Assembly (NCBI RefSeq): GCF_018327685.1
Contig: NZ_BNEL01000001.1
Location: forward strand, 5,084,001-5,148,000
From: Streptomyces sp. TS71-3
GTDB taxonomy: Bacteria > Actinomycetota > Actinomycetes > Streptomycetales > Streptomycetaceae
DNA: 64,000 nucleotides
Direction: 5' to 3'
The notes under the pieces were generated by a model that did no database searches, was not told the origin of the DNA, and saw only the letters and a program-made list of their open reading frames with translations. Of this stretch, positions 1 to 7,444 are shown in pieces. A program made the translations under genes and the position numbers. The stretch's first letter is position 1, and every line of letters begins with the position of its first letter.

Positions 1-73
1 GCACCGTGGTCGCGATCACCCAGCGGCCGGTGGCGGAGGAGAGCCTGATGGTGCCCGGGGCGTTGTCGTCCAT
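1..73 (-). CDS. MFS transporter, N-terminal fragment (runs off window)
   Basis: Only the first 24 codons are visible, read leftwards from an ATG at 73 and continuing beyond the window start. The peptide MDDNAPGTIRL followed by SSATGRWVIATTV looks like the cytoplasmic N-terminus and start of the first helix of a DHA2-type drug/proton antiporter, where a GRWV segment commonly leads into helix 1. No good Shine-Dalgarno is seen. The family call rests on a very short stretch; another membrane protein is possible. Confidence 0.45.
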   Translation of the reverse strand, partial: MDDNAPGTIRLSSATGRWVIATTV

Positions 74-225
74 GCAGGGATCATCGCAGTAGTGCCGGTC
101 CGGTGTGCTGAGCGCCACCGGACCGCTCCCCGGCGGGCGCCGATGGCGGTCGCCGCCCGTGGGCCCGGGCGGTAGCGGCCCGGGCCGGCCCCCCGGCCGC
201 CGGGCGGTGGCGGCGGAGGAACCGG

Positions 226-627
226 TCAACTCCCCGCAGGCAGGGACCAGGTCGGCACCACTCCGGCGTGGTGGCAGGTCAGGAAGTAGAGCGGGATGGG
301 CGGGGTGTAGGGCGAGTCGTCGGTGGGGTGGTGGATCAGCCGCGGCGCGTCGGTCCGGGCGGCCGCGCTCGGGCCCGGGACGCTCACGTAGCCGCCGGGC
401 GCGTACCGCGTGAACGACGGCCACTTGACATCGATGTCAGACCCGGCGGGCACGATCCACCACCACTGGTCCCCGAGGGCGTAGATGCAGCCCACGGTAG
501 GCAGGGACATGACGATCCGTCGGCCGCGTTCCGCGGGCATGCCGACCGCGTCGTAGCCGAGGCTGGCGTAGAACCGTGCCGGAATGGCCAGGCGTGTGCG
601 GTTTCCGTGCTCCAGGAGCTGGGTCAT
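226..627 (-). CDS. Conserved hypothetical protein, partner of the ATP-binding gene
   Basis: This 133-residue protein has no signal peptide or membrane segment. It carries an aromatic-rich central motif, DQWWWIVPAGSD (about residues 53-64), followed by a proline/glycine/tyrosine-rich stretch and a Pro/Thr-rich C-terminus. Its ATG overlaps the stop of the upstream HATPase gene (ATGA, 624-627), so the two are translationally coupled. As I recall, similar short proteins accompany XRE/DUF397/HATPase loci in Streptomyces, but I know of no established function. It may be the target or partner of the neighbouring anti-sigma-like ATPase (inference). Confidence 0.75.
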   Translation of the reverse strand: MTQLLEHGNRTRLAIPARFYASLGYDAVGMPAERGRRIVMSLPTVGCIYALGDQWWWIVPAGSDIDVKWPSFTRYAPGGYVSVPGPSAAARTDAPRLIHHPTDDSPYTPPIPLYFLTCHHAGVVPTWSLPAGS

Positions 628-1205
628 GGGCGGTCACCATCGGGGAAGGTGAAGCGTTCGCTGTATTCCATGGCGCGGGGCCTTCCGGGCGGGGAGGGGA
701 CGAGGCGGGGGAGGGGTGCGGGCCGGGCCGGTGCGGGCGCGGCCGCGGGGGGTCGGGCGGACGTCAGTGGCAGCTCGGCCCAGACCGTGCGTCCGGGGCC
801 GCCCGGGTTCTGCCGGACGCCCCAGGTGCTGCTGAGCGCGCCGACGAGGACGAGACCGCGGCCGCGTTCGTCCTCGTGGGCCGGGGAGCGGGGGTGCGGG
901 GTCGCCGCGCCGCCGCCCTGGTCCTGGACCTCGATGCGCAGGCCGGTCCTGCCCGCGCGGAGCCGGCAGACGACCTGGCTGCCCGTGGTGTGCGCGATCG
1001 CGTTGGTGACCAGTTCGGAGATCACCAGGACGGCGTCCTCCGCGACCTCGGGGCTCAGCCGCCGCTCCCGCAGGAGCCGGCGCGCGCCGGCGCGCGCTCT
1101 GGCCACCGATGCGGCGACCGCCGGCAGGCGGAGGACGACGGCCCGGTGGCGGGTGCCGTCGCAGGGGGTGGAGGCCGACGGCAAGTCAAGGGCGGGGGGA
1201 GCCAC
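624..1205 (-). CDS. ATP-binding protein, anti-sigma (RsbW/SpoIIAB-like) HATPase
   Basis: A 193-residue GHKL-fold ATP-binding protein. The N box ELVTN is at residues 64-68, the G1 motif DQGGG at 95-99 and the glycine loop GRGL at 115-118, as in the many Streptomyces HATPase_c_2 proteins related to anti-sigma kinases. The C-terminal ~50 residues are a Pro/Ala-rich tail. The start is GTG at 1205 with AAAGG about 9 nt upstream. It lies divergently from the XRE regulator and is coupled to the hypothetical gene at 226-627. Such ATPases sit beside XRE/DUF397 pairs in developmental regulatory loci (abaA- and whiJ-like); its actual partner is unknown. Confidence 0.88.
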   Translation of the reverse strand: MAPPALDLPSASTPCDGTRHRAVVLRLPAVAASVARARAGARRLLRERRLSPEVAEDAVLVISELVTNAIAHTTGSQVVCRLRAGRTGLRIEVQDQGGGAATPHPRSPAHEDERGRGLVLVGALSSTWGVRQNPGGPGRTVWAELPLTSARPPAAAPAPARPAPLPRLVPSPPGRPRAMEYSERFTFPDGDRP

Positions 1206-1447
1206 GTCTGCTGCCTTTCATCTGCCTGCGCACCAGGGGTGCCGGTCCGCATCGCCTGGTGGCTGTCGGCGGACCGCACGGGAGACACCCGCATGTTCGG
1301 GCCACCCTCCTACGGGGGGCCGGTGCGGCCGTGCCCTCCGCGCAACTCCGGCCGGAACAACGCCGAGTCGCCGTGATGACTCCTCACATCGCCTGTGTGC
1401 TGCCGGGACTGGTCACCAGGCGGTGACTGTACGTCCACTGTGCCACC

Positions 1448-1486
1448 TGCAATAAGCGAGCTGCAATAGATAGATTGCAAATTGCA
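1448..1486. promoter_or_regulatory. Cluster of TGCAAT half-sites in the divergent XRE/HATPase promoter
   Basis: This AT-rich patch carries four copies of one hexamer: TGCAAT at 1448-1453 and 1462-1467, and its complement ATTGCA at 1474-1479 and 1481-1486. The two middle copies form an inverted repeat with a 6-bp spacer. It lies 81-119 nt upstream of the XRE start chosen below. It is a plausible operator for that regulator. The rest of the 1206-1566 gap shows nothing else I can name. Confidence 0.5.
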
Positions 1487-1566
1487 AGTCGCCAGGTGCA
1501 TGCTGCTCTGGGCAAAGGTTGATCGTGACAGACTGCGACGGCGGGCCCGGGCACTGGAGGTGGGAC

Positions 1567-2442
1567 GTGACGGCGGAAACCGCGTGGGGAGGCGCTCCCC
1601 CCGTCCTCCGCAGGATCCTCGGCAGGCAGTTGGAGGAGCTCCGGACCAGCGCCGGTCTGACGTACGAACAGGCCGGGACTGCCATCGGCGTGAGTCATTC
1701 GACGATCCGCAGGCTGGAAGCCGCGAAGGTGGCTCGATTTAGGCTTGCCGACGTCGAGAAGCTGCTCCAGACGTACGGCGTCGCGGACCAGCACGAGATC
1801 GACACCTTCCTGAAGTCCGTCCGGGAGGCCAACAAGCAGGGCTGGTGGCACACCTACCGGGACGTGATGCCGGACTGGTTCGCGGCCTACCTCAGCCTGG
1901 AGCAGGCGGCGTTGCAGATCCGTGCCTACGAGCCCGAGTTCGTTCACGGGCTGTTGCAGACGGAGAGTTACGCCCGTGCGCTGCTCGGTGCCGGAAACCC
2001 GCACGCCCCTGCGGAGGCCACGGAGCGCATGGTCGCCCTGCGGATGCAGCGCCAGGAGCTGCTGACCCGCCCGGCGCCGCCGCGGCTGTGGGTCGTGATG
2101 GACGAGACGGTGCTGAGGTGGCCGGTGGGCGGTCCCGCGGTGATGCGCGAGCAGATCGACCATCTGGTCGAGGTCAACACCATGCCCCATGTCACCTTGC
2201 AGATCATGCCGTTCGAGAACGGACCGCATCCGGCGATGCGGGCCGGTGCGTTCCATGTCTTCCGGTTCAAGGCCTCCGAGCTGCCGGACGTCGTCTACCT
2301 CAACGGCCTCGTCGGGGCCGTCTATCTGGACAAGGACGACGACGTGGTGGTGTACCGCGAGGCCCTGGACCGGCTGGGTGCCCAGTCGGTACCCGCCCGC
2401 AAGACCGAGGCCGTCCTCGGCGCAATTCGCAAGGAGCTCTAG
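1567..2442 (+). CDS. XRE-family regulator with DUF5753 domain
   Basis: This 291-residue protein has an N-terminal helix-turn-helix (about residues 12-70, including LTYEQAGTAIGVSHSTIRRLE) and a DUF5753 C-terminal domain that opens with the typical GWWHTYRDVMPDWFAAYLSLE-like segment. I chose the GTG at 1567 because GGAGG (1556-1560) lies 6 nt before it; an upstream TTG at 1519 has no such site. The stop overlaps the DUF397 start by one base (TAGTG). This is the regulator half of the very common Streptomyces XRE/DUF397 pair. Known relatives such as WhiJ repress development-linked genes; the target here is unknown. Confidence 0.9.
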   Translation: MTAETAWGGAPPVLRRILGRQLEELRTSAGLTYEQAGTAIGVSHSTIRRLEAAKVARFRLADVEKLLQTYGVADQHEIDTFLKSVREANKQGWWHTYRDVMPDWFAAYLSLEQAALQIRAYEPEFVHGLLQTESYARALLGAGNPHAPAEATERMVALRMQRQELLTRPAPPRLWVVMDETVLRWPVGGPAVMREQIDHLVEVNTMPHVTLQIMPFENGPHPAMRAGAFHVFRFKASELPDVVYLNGLVGAVYLDKDDDVVVYREALDRLGAQSVPARKTEAVLGAIRKEL

Positions 2443-2708
2443 TGCACCACCAGACAGGCAGCGGCATGCCGCACCGGGATCCCATACGCAACGGCATGCC
2501 GTCCCGGGACCTCGGCACACAGGGCTGGCGCAAGCCGTGGAGCGACGACGCGGGCGGCGCGTGCGTCGAGGCGATGAAGCTGGGCGACGGGCGGGTCGCG
2601 CTGCGCCAGTCGTCCGACCCGGACGGGCCCGCGCTGGTCTTCACGCCGAGGGAGATGTCGAGTTTCCTGGCGGGCGTGAAGGAGGGCGACGCCGACTTCC
2701 TGTGCTAG
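2442..2708 (+). CDS. DUF397 small acidic protein, XRE partner
   Basis: An 88-residue protein translated from a GTG that shares one base with the upstream stop codon. The core WRKPWSDDAGGACVEAMKL...VALRQSSDPDGPALVFTPREMSSFLAGVK is the DUF397 signature (W-x-S, CVEV-like strand, RDSK/SDP, F-T-P-x-E-W/M-x-x-F). Members of this family are thought to modulate their cognate XRE repressor. Here a roughly 25-residue N-terminal extension carries a repeated GMP motif ahead of the domain. No promoter is apparent of its own, so it is presumably co-transcribed with the XRE gene. Confidence 0.88.
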   Translation: MHHQTGSGMPHRDPIRNGMPSRDLGTQGWRKPWSDDAGGACVEAMKLGDGRVALRQSSDPDGPALVFTPREMSSFLAGVKEGDADFLC

Positions 2709-2814
2709 TACCGTCCCGGGGCCCTCGCGGGTCCCGGGGCATCCACCCTCTTCCGTGCCGCCCGGCGCGGGGGGATCGGACACCACAGCCTGACGACCTG
2801 ATGGGAGGGGCGGC

Positions 2815-3630
2815 GTGCGAGACAACGGATGGCCGGCCGACCGTATCGACACCGAGAGCGCGCATTCGGCGCGCATCTACGACTACATCCTCGGCGGCAA
2901 GGACTTCTACCCCGCTGACAAGGAGGCGGGCGACGCCATGGCCCGCGAGTGGCCGGCGCTGCCCGTCCACATGCGGGCCAACCGCGACTTCATGAACCGC
3001 GCGGTGCGCTACCTGGCGGAGGAGGCCGGCGTGCGCCAGTTCCTCGACATCGGCACCGGCATCCCGACCTCGCCCAACCTGCACGAGATAGCCCAGTCCG
3101 TCGCCCCGGACTCGCGCGTCGTGTACGTCGACAACGACCCGATCGTCCTCACCCTGTCCCAGGGGCTGCTCTCCAGCACCCCGGAGGGGAAGACGGCCTA
3201 CGTCGAGGCCGACATGACCGACCCCGGCACGATCCTGGCCGCGCCCGAGATCCGCGACACCCTCGACGTCGACCGTCCCGTGGCGCTGACGGTGATCGCC
3301 ATCGTGCACTTCGTCCTCGACAAGGACGACGCCCGCGGGATCGTCAGCCGGCTGATGGAGCCGCTGCCCTCCGGCAGCTACCTGGCGATGTCCATCGGCA
3401 CCGCCGACTTCGCGCCGGACGAGGTGGCGCGGGTGGCCCGCGAGTACGCGGCGCGCAACATGCCGATGCGGCTGCGCACGCATGTCGAGGCGGAGCAGTT
3501 CTTCGACGGCATGGAGCTGGTCGACCCCGGTGTCGTCCAGGTCCACAAGTGGCACCCGGACGGCAGCGAGACCGAGCCCATCAGGGACGAGGACATCGCC
3601 ATGTACGGGGCCGTCGCCCGCAAACTCTGA
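2815..3630 (+). CDS. SAM-dependent methyltransferase, PF04672 (SAMT) family
   Basis: This 271-residue protein begins with the family hallmark YDYILGGKDFYPADKEAG (residues 22-39). The glycine-rich SAM motif FLDIGTGIPT is near residue 76, and an acidic residue pair (YVDNDPIV) follows strand 2. The GTG start at 2815 has GGGAGGGG just upstream. This family is heavily amplified in Streptomyces and often sits near XRE/DUF397 loci. Its methyl acceptor is not known. It is separated from the DUF397 gene by ~105 nt, so co-transcription is possible but not proven. Confidence 0.9.
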   Translation: MRDNGWPADRIDTESAHSARIYDYILGGKDFYPADKEAGDAMAREWPALPVHMRANRDFMNRAVRYLAEEAGVRQFLDIGTGIPTSPNLHEIAQSVAPDSRVVYVDNDPIVLTLSQGLLSSTPEGKTAYVEADMTDPGTILAAPEIRDTLDVDRPVALTVIAIVHFVLDKDDARGIVSRLMEPLPSGSYLAMSIGTADFAPDEVARVAREYAARNMPMRLRTHVEAEQFFDGMELVDPGVVQVHKWHPDGSETEPIRDEDIAMYGAVARKL

Positions 3631-4148
3631 GAACCGCGCGCCGGGCCGCCCGACCCCCTTCTCAGGGGGCCGAAGGCCCGGCTGTGGCCTATTCATCGGA
3701 GCCCTCGTATCCGGACCGCCGGAGACGAGGGCTCTGGCATGTCGCCGTCCAGGACTGTCGAGGCCGTCAGGAGCAACCTCCGCGAGGGGCAAAGACCCGG
3801 TGAAATCACTGGTGTTCGCGGGTCGGGCCCGGGGTTGCGCCAAGGGTGCCCGGGGCCTTGACGACCCCCTTGGTCCAGTCCACCATGAGTCGTCATAGCT
3901 CCGATGTTTCCCGGGAGCAAGAGAGGGCTTGGCTCTCCATGGAGCCCTGCTTCCCCGAGCCCTCGCACCCCTTGCCTCCCGTCCGGGACCACGGTGTCCG
4001 CTCAGGTGGTCCCGCCGCTCCACCCCTGACCGAGCCGTGTCCTCGGGGTTCCCCCGAACGGCACGGGCCCCCACCGGCAGTCCCGGCCCCGGCGGTGCCG
4101 CGCGCTCGCCCGCCGCCGTGGCCGTGGCCCAGGAAGGAAACCGTCGAC
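3631..4148. other. Intergenic stretch between methyltransferase and lyase genes
   Basis: 518 nt without a convincing gene. Apart from the hairpin at 3699-3734 it holds only short open frames with poor codon bias. The last ~20 nt supply the AGGAAGG ribosome site of the lyase gene. Confidence 0.6.
3699..3734 (+). terminator. Two-tier hairpin downstream of the methyltransferase
   Basis: The outer stem pairs GAGCCCTCGT (3699-3708) with ACGAGGGCTC (3725-3734). The intervening bases themselves pair TCCGG with CCGGA around ACCG. There is no U-run, as usual for Streptomyces terminators. It lies about 70 nt after the methyltransferase stop. Confidence 0.6.
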
Positions 4149-4982
4149 GTGTCAGAAAACTCCGTTCCACGCCGCGTCAGCCGTCGGACGTTACTCGGCT
4201 CGGCGGCCGCGGCCGCACTCACCACACCCCTGGTGTACGGGCAGTTGACGTCCGGAGCGGCCAGGGCGTCCGCCGCACCCCGGGCGACCACGCTCTGGCA
4301 CCCGGACCCGTCCTCCGACGGCCTGGACGCCTTCGAGGGCATCGAGGCCGACCGCGTGGGCGAGCACCCCGACCGGAAGTACGTCGTCGTGGAGGACGAC
4401 CACTACCGCTTCAACATCTGGAAGGACGACCGGGACTCGACCGGCGGCGGCGACCGCCAGCGCACCGAGTCCAAGGGCATGGTCCAGGACGGCGACGCCC
4501 TGAAGATGACCGACGGCCAGACGTGGACGCTCTCCTACGAGATGTTCATGCCGACCTCGCTGCACGGGACCAGCAAGTTCACGCACATCTTCCAGACGAA
4601 GACCCCCGCCGACAACGGCGGCCCCTACATCACGCTCGACCTCGGCCGCAGCGGCAGCAAGGAGCTGCTGCGCGCCCGGGCCTACGCCAACTCCGGGTCG
4701 CCCGACATCGCCTCGACCGACCTGGCGCCGCTGCGCAACAAGTGGATCACCATCGAGTGGACCTTCACGATCGGCTCGTCCGGCAAGGCGGCCTTCGTGT
4801 GCCGCAGCGGCACGGGCTCCGGCGCTCCCGTCGCCGTCCAGGGCAGCATGTCAGGGGTGAAGATGCCCGACCAGGACGACTACCAGCGGCCCAAGTGGGG
4901 CATCTACCGCTCCGTCGAGAGCGCCTCGTCGGACATCCTCGACACCTACCTGCTCTTCAGGAACTACCGGGCGTCCAGGTAG
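4149..4982 (+). CDS. Tat-exported polysaccharide lyase (heparin-lyase-like, PF14099 type)
   Basis: This 277-residue protein starts at GTG 4149, with AGGAAGG upstream. Residues 11-17 (SRRTLLG) form a twin-arginine motif followed by an Ala-rich hydrophobic stretch and a likely cleavage after ASA near residue 43. The mature part is rich in beta-strand-type segments (for example WTLSYEMFMPTSLHG, FTHIFQTKT, WGIYRS), matching the jelly-roll polysaccharide lyase family. It probably degrades an extracellular acidic glycan. The substrate is not readable from sequence. It ends just before a convergent TIM-barrel gene. Confidence 0.7.
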   Translation: MSENSVPRRVSRRTLLGSAAAAALTTPLVYGQLTSGAARASAAPRATTLWHPDPSSDGLDAFEGIEADRVGEHPDRKYVVVEDDHYRFNIWKDDRDSTGGGDRQRTESKGMVQDGDALKMTDGQTWTLSYEMFMPTSLHGTSKFTHIFQTKTPADNGGPYITLDLGRSGSKELLRARAYANSGSPDIASTDLAPLRNKWITIEWTFTIGSSGKAAFVCRSGTGSGAPVAVQGSMSGVKMPDQDDYQRPKWGIYRSVESASSDILDTYLLFRNYRASR

Positions 4983-5132
4983 CCGGAGGATCGCAGGTCC
5001 GCCCGGCAGGCCCAGCCGCGGTCTCCCCGGCCGCCACCGGGGAGGCCGCGTTCCGGGGTGCCCTCCGCCGCCGTGGGCAGCGGCGTTCCACGCGTCCACT
5101 CCCGCCCGTCCGGGCCGCTGCCGCCCGCGGCC

Positions 5133-6068
5133 TCAGCCTCGGGCGTAGTGGGACGCCATCGCGTGGAAGACCTTCTTGGGCTCCCAGCGGGTCTCGTCGA
5201 GCATCCGGACCACGCCGTACGAGGCGATGTCCCGCTCGTTCGGCTTGCCGTAGTCGGCGAAGGTGAACCAGAGCGCGGTGTCGACGCCCTCCTCCTCCAG
5301 GATGGAGAGCAGCTCGGCGAGGTACCGCACCTGCTCGTCCTCGTCGGGCACCGCGTCCTGGGGCGGCTGCCACGCCATGCCGCCGCGCAGGCCCGCGCCC
5401 CGGTAGGCGCAGGTGCCGAACTCGGTGACGGCGACGGGCTTGCCGTGCCCGAGGAACTGGCGCAGGCGGGCACGGAACTCGCTGTCGTCACCCGTGCGGT
5501 AGGCGTCCACGCCCACGACGTCGAACGGTGCCCAGTCGACGGACTCCCAGGGGCCCGCGGCATAGCCGACCCGGCCGCCGAACCGCTCCCGGGCGCTCGC
5601 GCACGCCTCGGCCAGGAAGGAGTTCACCCTCTCCTCGACGGGGCCGAGGGACATCCACCAGTCCAGGTCCGCCGAGGCCATCCGGGCAAGGCGGTCCCGG
5701 TGCCCGTCACCGGGCAGGAAGCCGTCGACGAAGGCGCTGACCTCGCACCCCGTCACGTACACCACCTCCGCGCCCGTCCGCCGTACCGCCTCGGCCCGGA
5801 CGGCGCAGTCCGCGAAGAGCTCCAGCGCCCGACCGGGCGGCAGGTCCAGCGGGAACGGGGCCATCCAGACCTCCAGGCCCGCCTCGGCCGCGTACCGGGC
5901 CGCCGTCTCCAGCCGCTCCGGATCGCCGCCGGAGACCCGGACCGCGTCGCAGTGCAGCTCCCGGGCGATCACCGCCATCTCGTGCCGCACGGTCCCGGGG
6001 TCGAACGACGCCCGGGTGCCGGGGAAGATCCCGGTGTCGTAGTTGATGCCTCGGGCGCGCAAGGTCAC
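5133..6068 (-). CDS. TIM-barrel glycoside-hydrolase-like protein
   Basis: A 311-residue soluble protein with no signal peptide. It reads like a (beta/alpha)8 barrel: NYDTGIFPG at the start, then AVRVSGGDPERLE, VWMAPFP, VVYVTGCEVS, WESVDWAPFDVVGVDAYR, KPVAVTEFGTCAYRG and ALWFTFADYG. The EFG near residue 216 resembles the strand-7 catalytic glutamate of clan A glycosidases, and the GCEVS stretch could hold the acid/base. Related Streptomyces proteins are often annotated as abortive phage infection proteins, without functional proof as far as I know. Its ATG overlaps the TetR stop (ATGA), so it is the likely regulated partner. Confidence 0.72.
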   Translation of the reverse strand: MTLRARGINYDTGIFPGTRASFDPGTVRHEMAVIARELHCDAVRVSGGDPERLETAARYAAEAGLEVWMAPFPLDLPPGRALELFADCAVRAEAVRRTGAEVVYVTGCEVSAFVDGFLPGDGHRDRLARMASADLDWWMSLGPVEERVNSFLAEACASARERFGGRVGYAAGPWESVDWAPFDVVGVDAYRTGDDSEFRARLRQFLGHGKPVAVTEFGTCAYRGAGLRGGMAWQPPQDAVPDEDEQVRYLAELLSILEEEGVDTALWFTFADYGKPNERDIASYGVVRMLDETRWEPKKVFHAMASHYARG

Positions 6069-6730
6069 CGCTCCTTGTCGTGGTCGTGGTCGTGGTCGTG
6101 GTGTTGGCTGTCGCGGTTGTGCCCGTGGTAGTGCTTGCCGTCGTGCCCGTGTTGCAGCAGGTCGAAGGCGACCTCCACGTCCTCGGCCAGGGCGCGCAGC
6201 GCTTCCCCGCCCGGGACGCCGTCCATCAGCCGCTGGAAGAAGGACTCCTGGAGGGTGAGCTGTGACGCCGTGATCTGCGCCGCCATCAGAGCCGCCGTGC
6301 GCGGCCCGAACTCTCCGGCCAGTTCCCGCGCCAGCGACTGCCGCTGCTGGTACAGCAGGCGGTCCGCCGCGCCGGTGAGCGCCGGGCTGGCCGCGATCAC
6401 CCTGGCCTGCGCGGTCAGCTCCGCCCAGTCCGCGTCCTCGGGCCGGCCCGCGGCCAGGGTGCGGAAGTGCGTCCGCAGCGCCTGAAGCGGTGCCTGGCCC
6501 CGGGGGCGGCCGGCGACCACCGCCGCCAGGTCGTCGTCAGCCACGCCTTCGAGGGCCAGTGACTCCTTGGTGGGGAAGTAGCTGAACAGCGTGGCCTTGG
6601 CGATCTCCGCGGCGTCTGCGATCTCGTTGACCGTGACCGCGTCGAACCCCCGCTCGGCGAAGAGCCGCCGCGCCACCGCGGCGATCCTCCGCCTCGTCTG
6701 TTCCTTCTTGCGTTCACGCAGTCCGGTCAT
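6065..6730 (-). CDS. TetR-family regulator with histidine-rich tail
   Basis: From the ATG at 6730 the protein is 221 residues. The N-terminal TetR helix-turn-helix spans about residues 5-55 (AVTVNEIADAAEIAKATLFSYF), followed by the helical ligand domain. The last ~30 residues form an unusual tail packed with His and Asp (HGHDGKHYHGH, then HHDHDHDHDKER), which suggests metal binding. An alternative ATG at 6748 would place coding sequence inside the likely operator, so I prefer 6730. It is translationally coupled to the TIM-barrel gene. Autoregulation through the palindrome at 6745-6776 is likely. Confidence 0.88.
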   Translation of the reverse strand: MTGLRERKKEQTRRRIAAVARRLFAERGFDAVTVNEIADAAEIAKATLFSYFPTKESLALEGVADDDLAAVVAGRPRGQAPLQALRTHFRTLAAGRPEDADWAELTAQARVIAASPALTGAADRLLYQQRQSLARELAGEFGPRTAALMAAQITASQLTLQESFFQRLMDGVPGGEALRALAEDVEVAFDLLQHGHDGKHYHGHNRDSQHHDHDHDHDKER

Positions 6731-6744
6731 GGGGGCCACTATAA

Positions 6745-6776
6745 CCATACCGAGTACAAAATCAAACCGGGTATGG
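6745..6776. promoter_or_regulatory. Candidate TetR operator
   Basis: Perfect 7-bp inverted repeat CCATACC (6745-6751) and GGTATGG (6770-6776) with an AT-rich 18-bp spacer. It sits 15-46 nt upstream of the chosen TetR start, where it would block its promoter. Confidence 0.6.
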
Positions 6777-6786
6777 AAAATGAGCC

Positions 6787-6837
6787 GGGAGAGAGGAACT
6801 AGGAGAAGAGAGGAACTAGGAGAGAGGAACTAGAGGG
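6787..6837. repeat. Purine-rich direct repeat GAGAGGAACTAG
   Basis: Three copies of GAGAGGAACTAG separated by short purine runs, followed by further G/A-only sequence. One strand is almost entirely purine, unusual for this genome. It lies between the TetR promoter and the next small gene; no function is evident. Confidence 0.7.
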
Positions 6838-6965
6838 GAAGGGGAGAGGAACCCCAGCGGAAGAAGGGAGACCGGGCGCCGATCCACCGGCGCCCGGGGT
6901 GTCCGTTGGACCACCCGGGCGGCTGAGGGGGTGCGCGACGGCGCGAATGGGGCGAGGCTTGGGGC

Positions 6966-7190
6966 ATGGCTGTCGTACCCCGGGTGATCGTGGCGCCTCC
7001 CTCGCCGAGCGGCGGGCGGCGGGTGCGTGTGGACGGTGAGATCCTCGGCCTGGCCTACGGCCTCGGCGACCTGATCGAGTTCCTGCGCCGTGCCGGTCTG
7101 GAGACCGTGGACGAGGAGGACCTGCGGCACGGAACCGGCCTGGTCGAATGGCGTGGCGGCGGCCCGGACATCTGGGCGGCCCCGACCTGA
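6966..7190 (+). CDS. Conserved small hypothetical protein (74 aa)
   Basis: Short protein starting at ATG 6966. It combines a basic N-terminus (PSGGRRVRVDGEILG) with an acidic helix (LGDLIEFLRRAGLETVDEEDL) and a C-terminal LVEWRGGGPDIW. Codon use is typical of coding sequence. I recognise it only as a Streptomyces-type conserved small protein; no domain with known function is visible, and no partner gene is coupled to it. Confidence 0.65.
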   Translation: MAVVPRVIVAPPSPSGGRRVRVDGEILGLAYGLGDLIEFLRRAGLETVDEEDLRHGTGLVEWRGGGPDIWAAPT

Positions 7191-7247
7191 GCCATGGCGG
7201 CGGGCGGCCCGCGGGCCGGGATCGCTCGCGCAAGGCGTGACTCCCCC

Positions 7248-7339
7248 GCGATACCTGACCGCTCACGCGATACCTGACCGCTCACGCGATACCTGACCGC
7301 TCACGCGACGCCTGACCGCTCACGCGACGCCTGACCGCC
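7248..7339. repeat. 19-bp tandem repeat, ~4.8 copies
   Basis: Unit GCGATACCTGACCGCTCAC begins at 7248, 7267 and 7286 (identical copies). Two diverged copies with GCGACGCC in place of GCGATACC start at 7305 and 7324. It lies between two convergent genes. Confidence 0.9.
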
Positions 7340-7396
7340 CCCGCCGCCGACGCGATCCCGACGTCGAGCGAGCCGGAATCCCGGGGCGACGAGCCC

Positions 7397-7428
7397 GCGG
7401 GCCCTGCGCGGACGTGCGCAGGGCCCGC
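7397..7428 (-). terminator. Strong hairpin after the chitinase gene
   Basis: Perfect 13-bp stem GCGGGCCCTGCGC (7397-7409) and GCGCAGGGCCCGC (7416-7428) with a 6-nt loop, 16 nt beyond the chitinase stop. U-run absent. Confidence 0.75.
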
Positions 7429-7444
7429 GAGGCGGTCTTGCCGG

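Noticed and set aside
1519-1566. Upstream TTG start for the XRE regulator
   Set aside because: No Shine-Dalgarno, whereas GTG 1567 has GGAGG 6 nt upstream, and the extra residues do not resemble the family.
3693-3992. A 99-codon minus-strand frame in the gap after the methyltransferase
   Set aside because: It crosses the 3699-3734 hairpin, has Pro/Gly-rich shadow-type composition and no ribosome site.
6748-6748. Alternative ATG start of TetR at 6748
   Set aside because: It would place coding sequence inside the perfect inverted repeat and shows no ribosome site.
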